From positions 1 through 6,552 of the forward strand of contig SBFN01000256.1 of the NCBI GenBank assembly GCA_006226895.1: 6,552 bases of DNA. Direction: 5' to 3'. Below, in pieces: positions 6,449-6,552 of this stretch. Position 1 is the first letter of the stretch, and every line of letters starts with the position of its first letter. Position numbers and translations under genes: made by a program. The notes below the pieces were generated by a model. It did no database searches. It worked only from the letters and a program-made list of their open reading frames with translations, and had not been told where the DNA came from. The DNA is from Deltaproteobacteria bacterium. GTDB lineage: Bacteria; Desulfobacterota; Desulfuromonadia; Desulfuromonadales; BM103.

Positions 6449-6552
6449 GTGTTGAAAGAGAGAGCAATAAAACAGCACGTCTTTTTGCTCTTTGTTCTGC
6501 TGATGGTTTTTGCCCTCTGCGGCTGTACTGAAGAGGGCTTTGATTACCCCGC
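6449..6552 (+). CDS. Putative lipoprotein, N-terminal part (cut by window edge)
   Basis: An open frame begins directly after the protease stop. GTG at 6449-6451 is the first possible start, with AAAGGAG 9 nt upstream. TTG at 6452-6454 is an alternative, with AGGAG 6 nt upstream. From the GTG, the visible 34 residues show a basic n-region (K3, R5, K8), a hydrophobic core from about 11 to 23, and L23-C24-G25-C26 followed by T-E-E-G. This is a lipoprotein signal peptide with C26 as the probable lipidated cysteine. The Cys at -2 is unusual but tolerable. The rest is outside the window, so function is unknown. Tight spacing suggests it belongs to the hydrogenase operon. Confidence 0.65.
   Translation, partial: MLKERAIKQHVFLLFVLLMVFALCGCTEEGFDYP

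Overview
The window looks like the chromosome of an anaerobic, respiring member of the Desulfuromonadota (the Geobacter/Desulfuromonas/Pelobacter group). This is inferred from gene content and order, not from a database match. The main clue is a compact hydrogenase operon in the order small subunit, large subunit, cytochrome b, maturation protease. That order matches what I recall of the Geobacter sulfurreducens hya operon. Coding sequence is tightly packed on both strands, with strong GGAGG-type ribosome binding sites, and no mobile elements, tRNAs, rRNAs or CRISPR repeats are visible.

Left part, minus strand (about 1-2138): three genes read leftward in the order archease, rtcB, SDR/epimerase-like protein (the last is cut by the window edge). 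RtcB is a GTP-dependent RNA ligase, and archease is the cofactor that speeds its guanylylation, so the first two genes form an RNA repair or tRNA-splicing-type module. The rtcB ribosome binding site overlaps the archease stop codon, which suggests translational coupling. An extended -10 promoter lies about 45 bp upstream of archease.

Middle (2139-2456): an AT-rich divergent control region of a little over 300 bp. It holds the minus-strand archease promoter and, facing right, two plausible sigma70-type promoters for the hydrogenase operon. Two inverted TCAAG...CTTGA pairs overlap the -35 elements, one of them a perfect 7-bp dyad, and they could be operator sites.

Right part, plus strand (2457-6552): a group 1 membrane-bound [NiFe] uptake hydrogenase. 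The small subunit has a Tat signal and a C-terminal anchor. The large subunit has both CxxC nickel motifs and a cleavable C-terminal tail. A four-helix di-haem cytochrome b carries electrons to the quinone pool, and a HyaD/HupD-type endopeptidase removes the large-subunit tail. Spacings are -1 to +18 bp, so this is one transcript. A fifth gene, apparently a lipoprotein, starts directly after the protease and runs off the window.

The most unusual feature is in the small subunit. The second cysteine of the usual N-terminal CxxC pair that binds the proximal [4Fe-4S] cluster is an aspartate (C70-S-G-D73), while every other cluster ligand is present. This predicts a 3Cys/1Asp proximal cluster, a ligand set reported for the actinobacterial-type oxygen-insensitive hydrogenase of Ralstonia eutropha. 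I see no evidence of a wholly new system.
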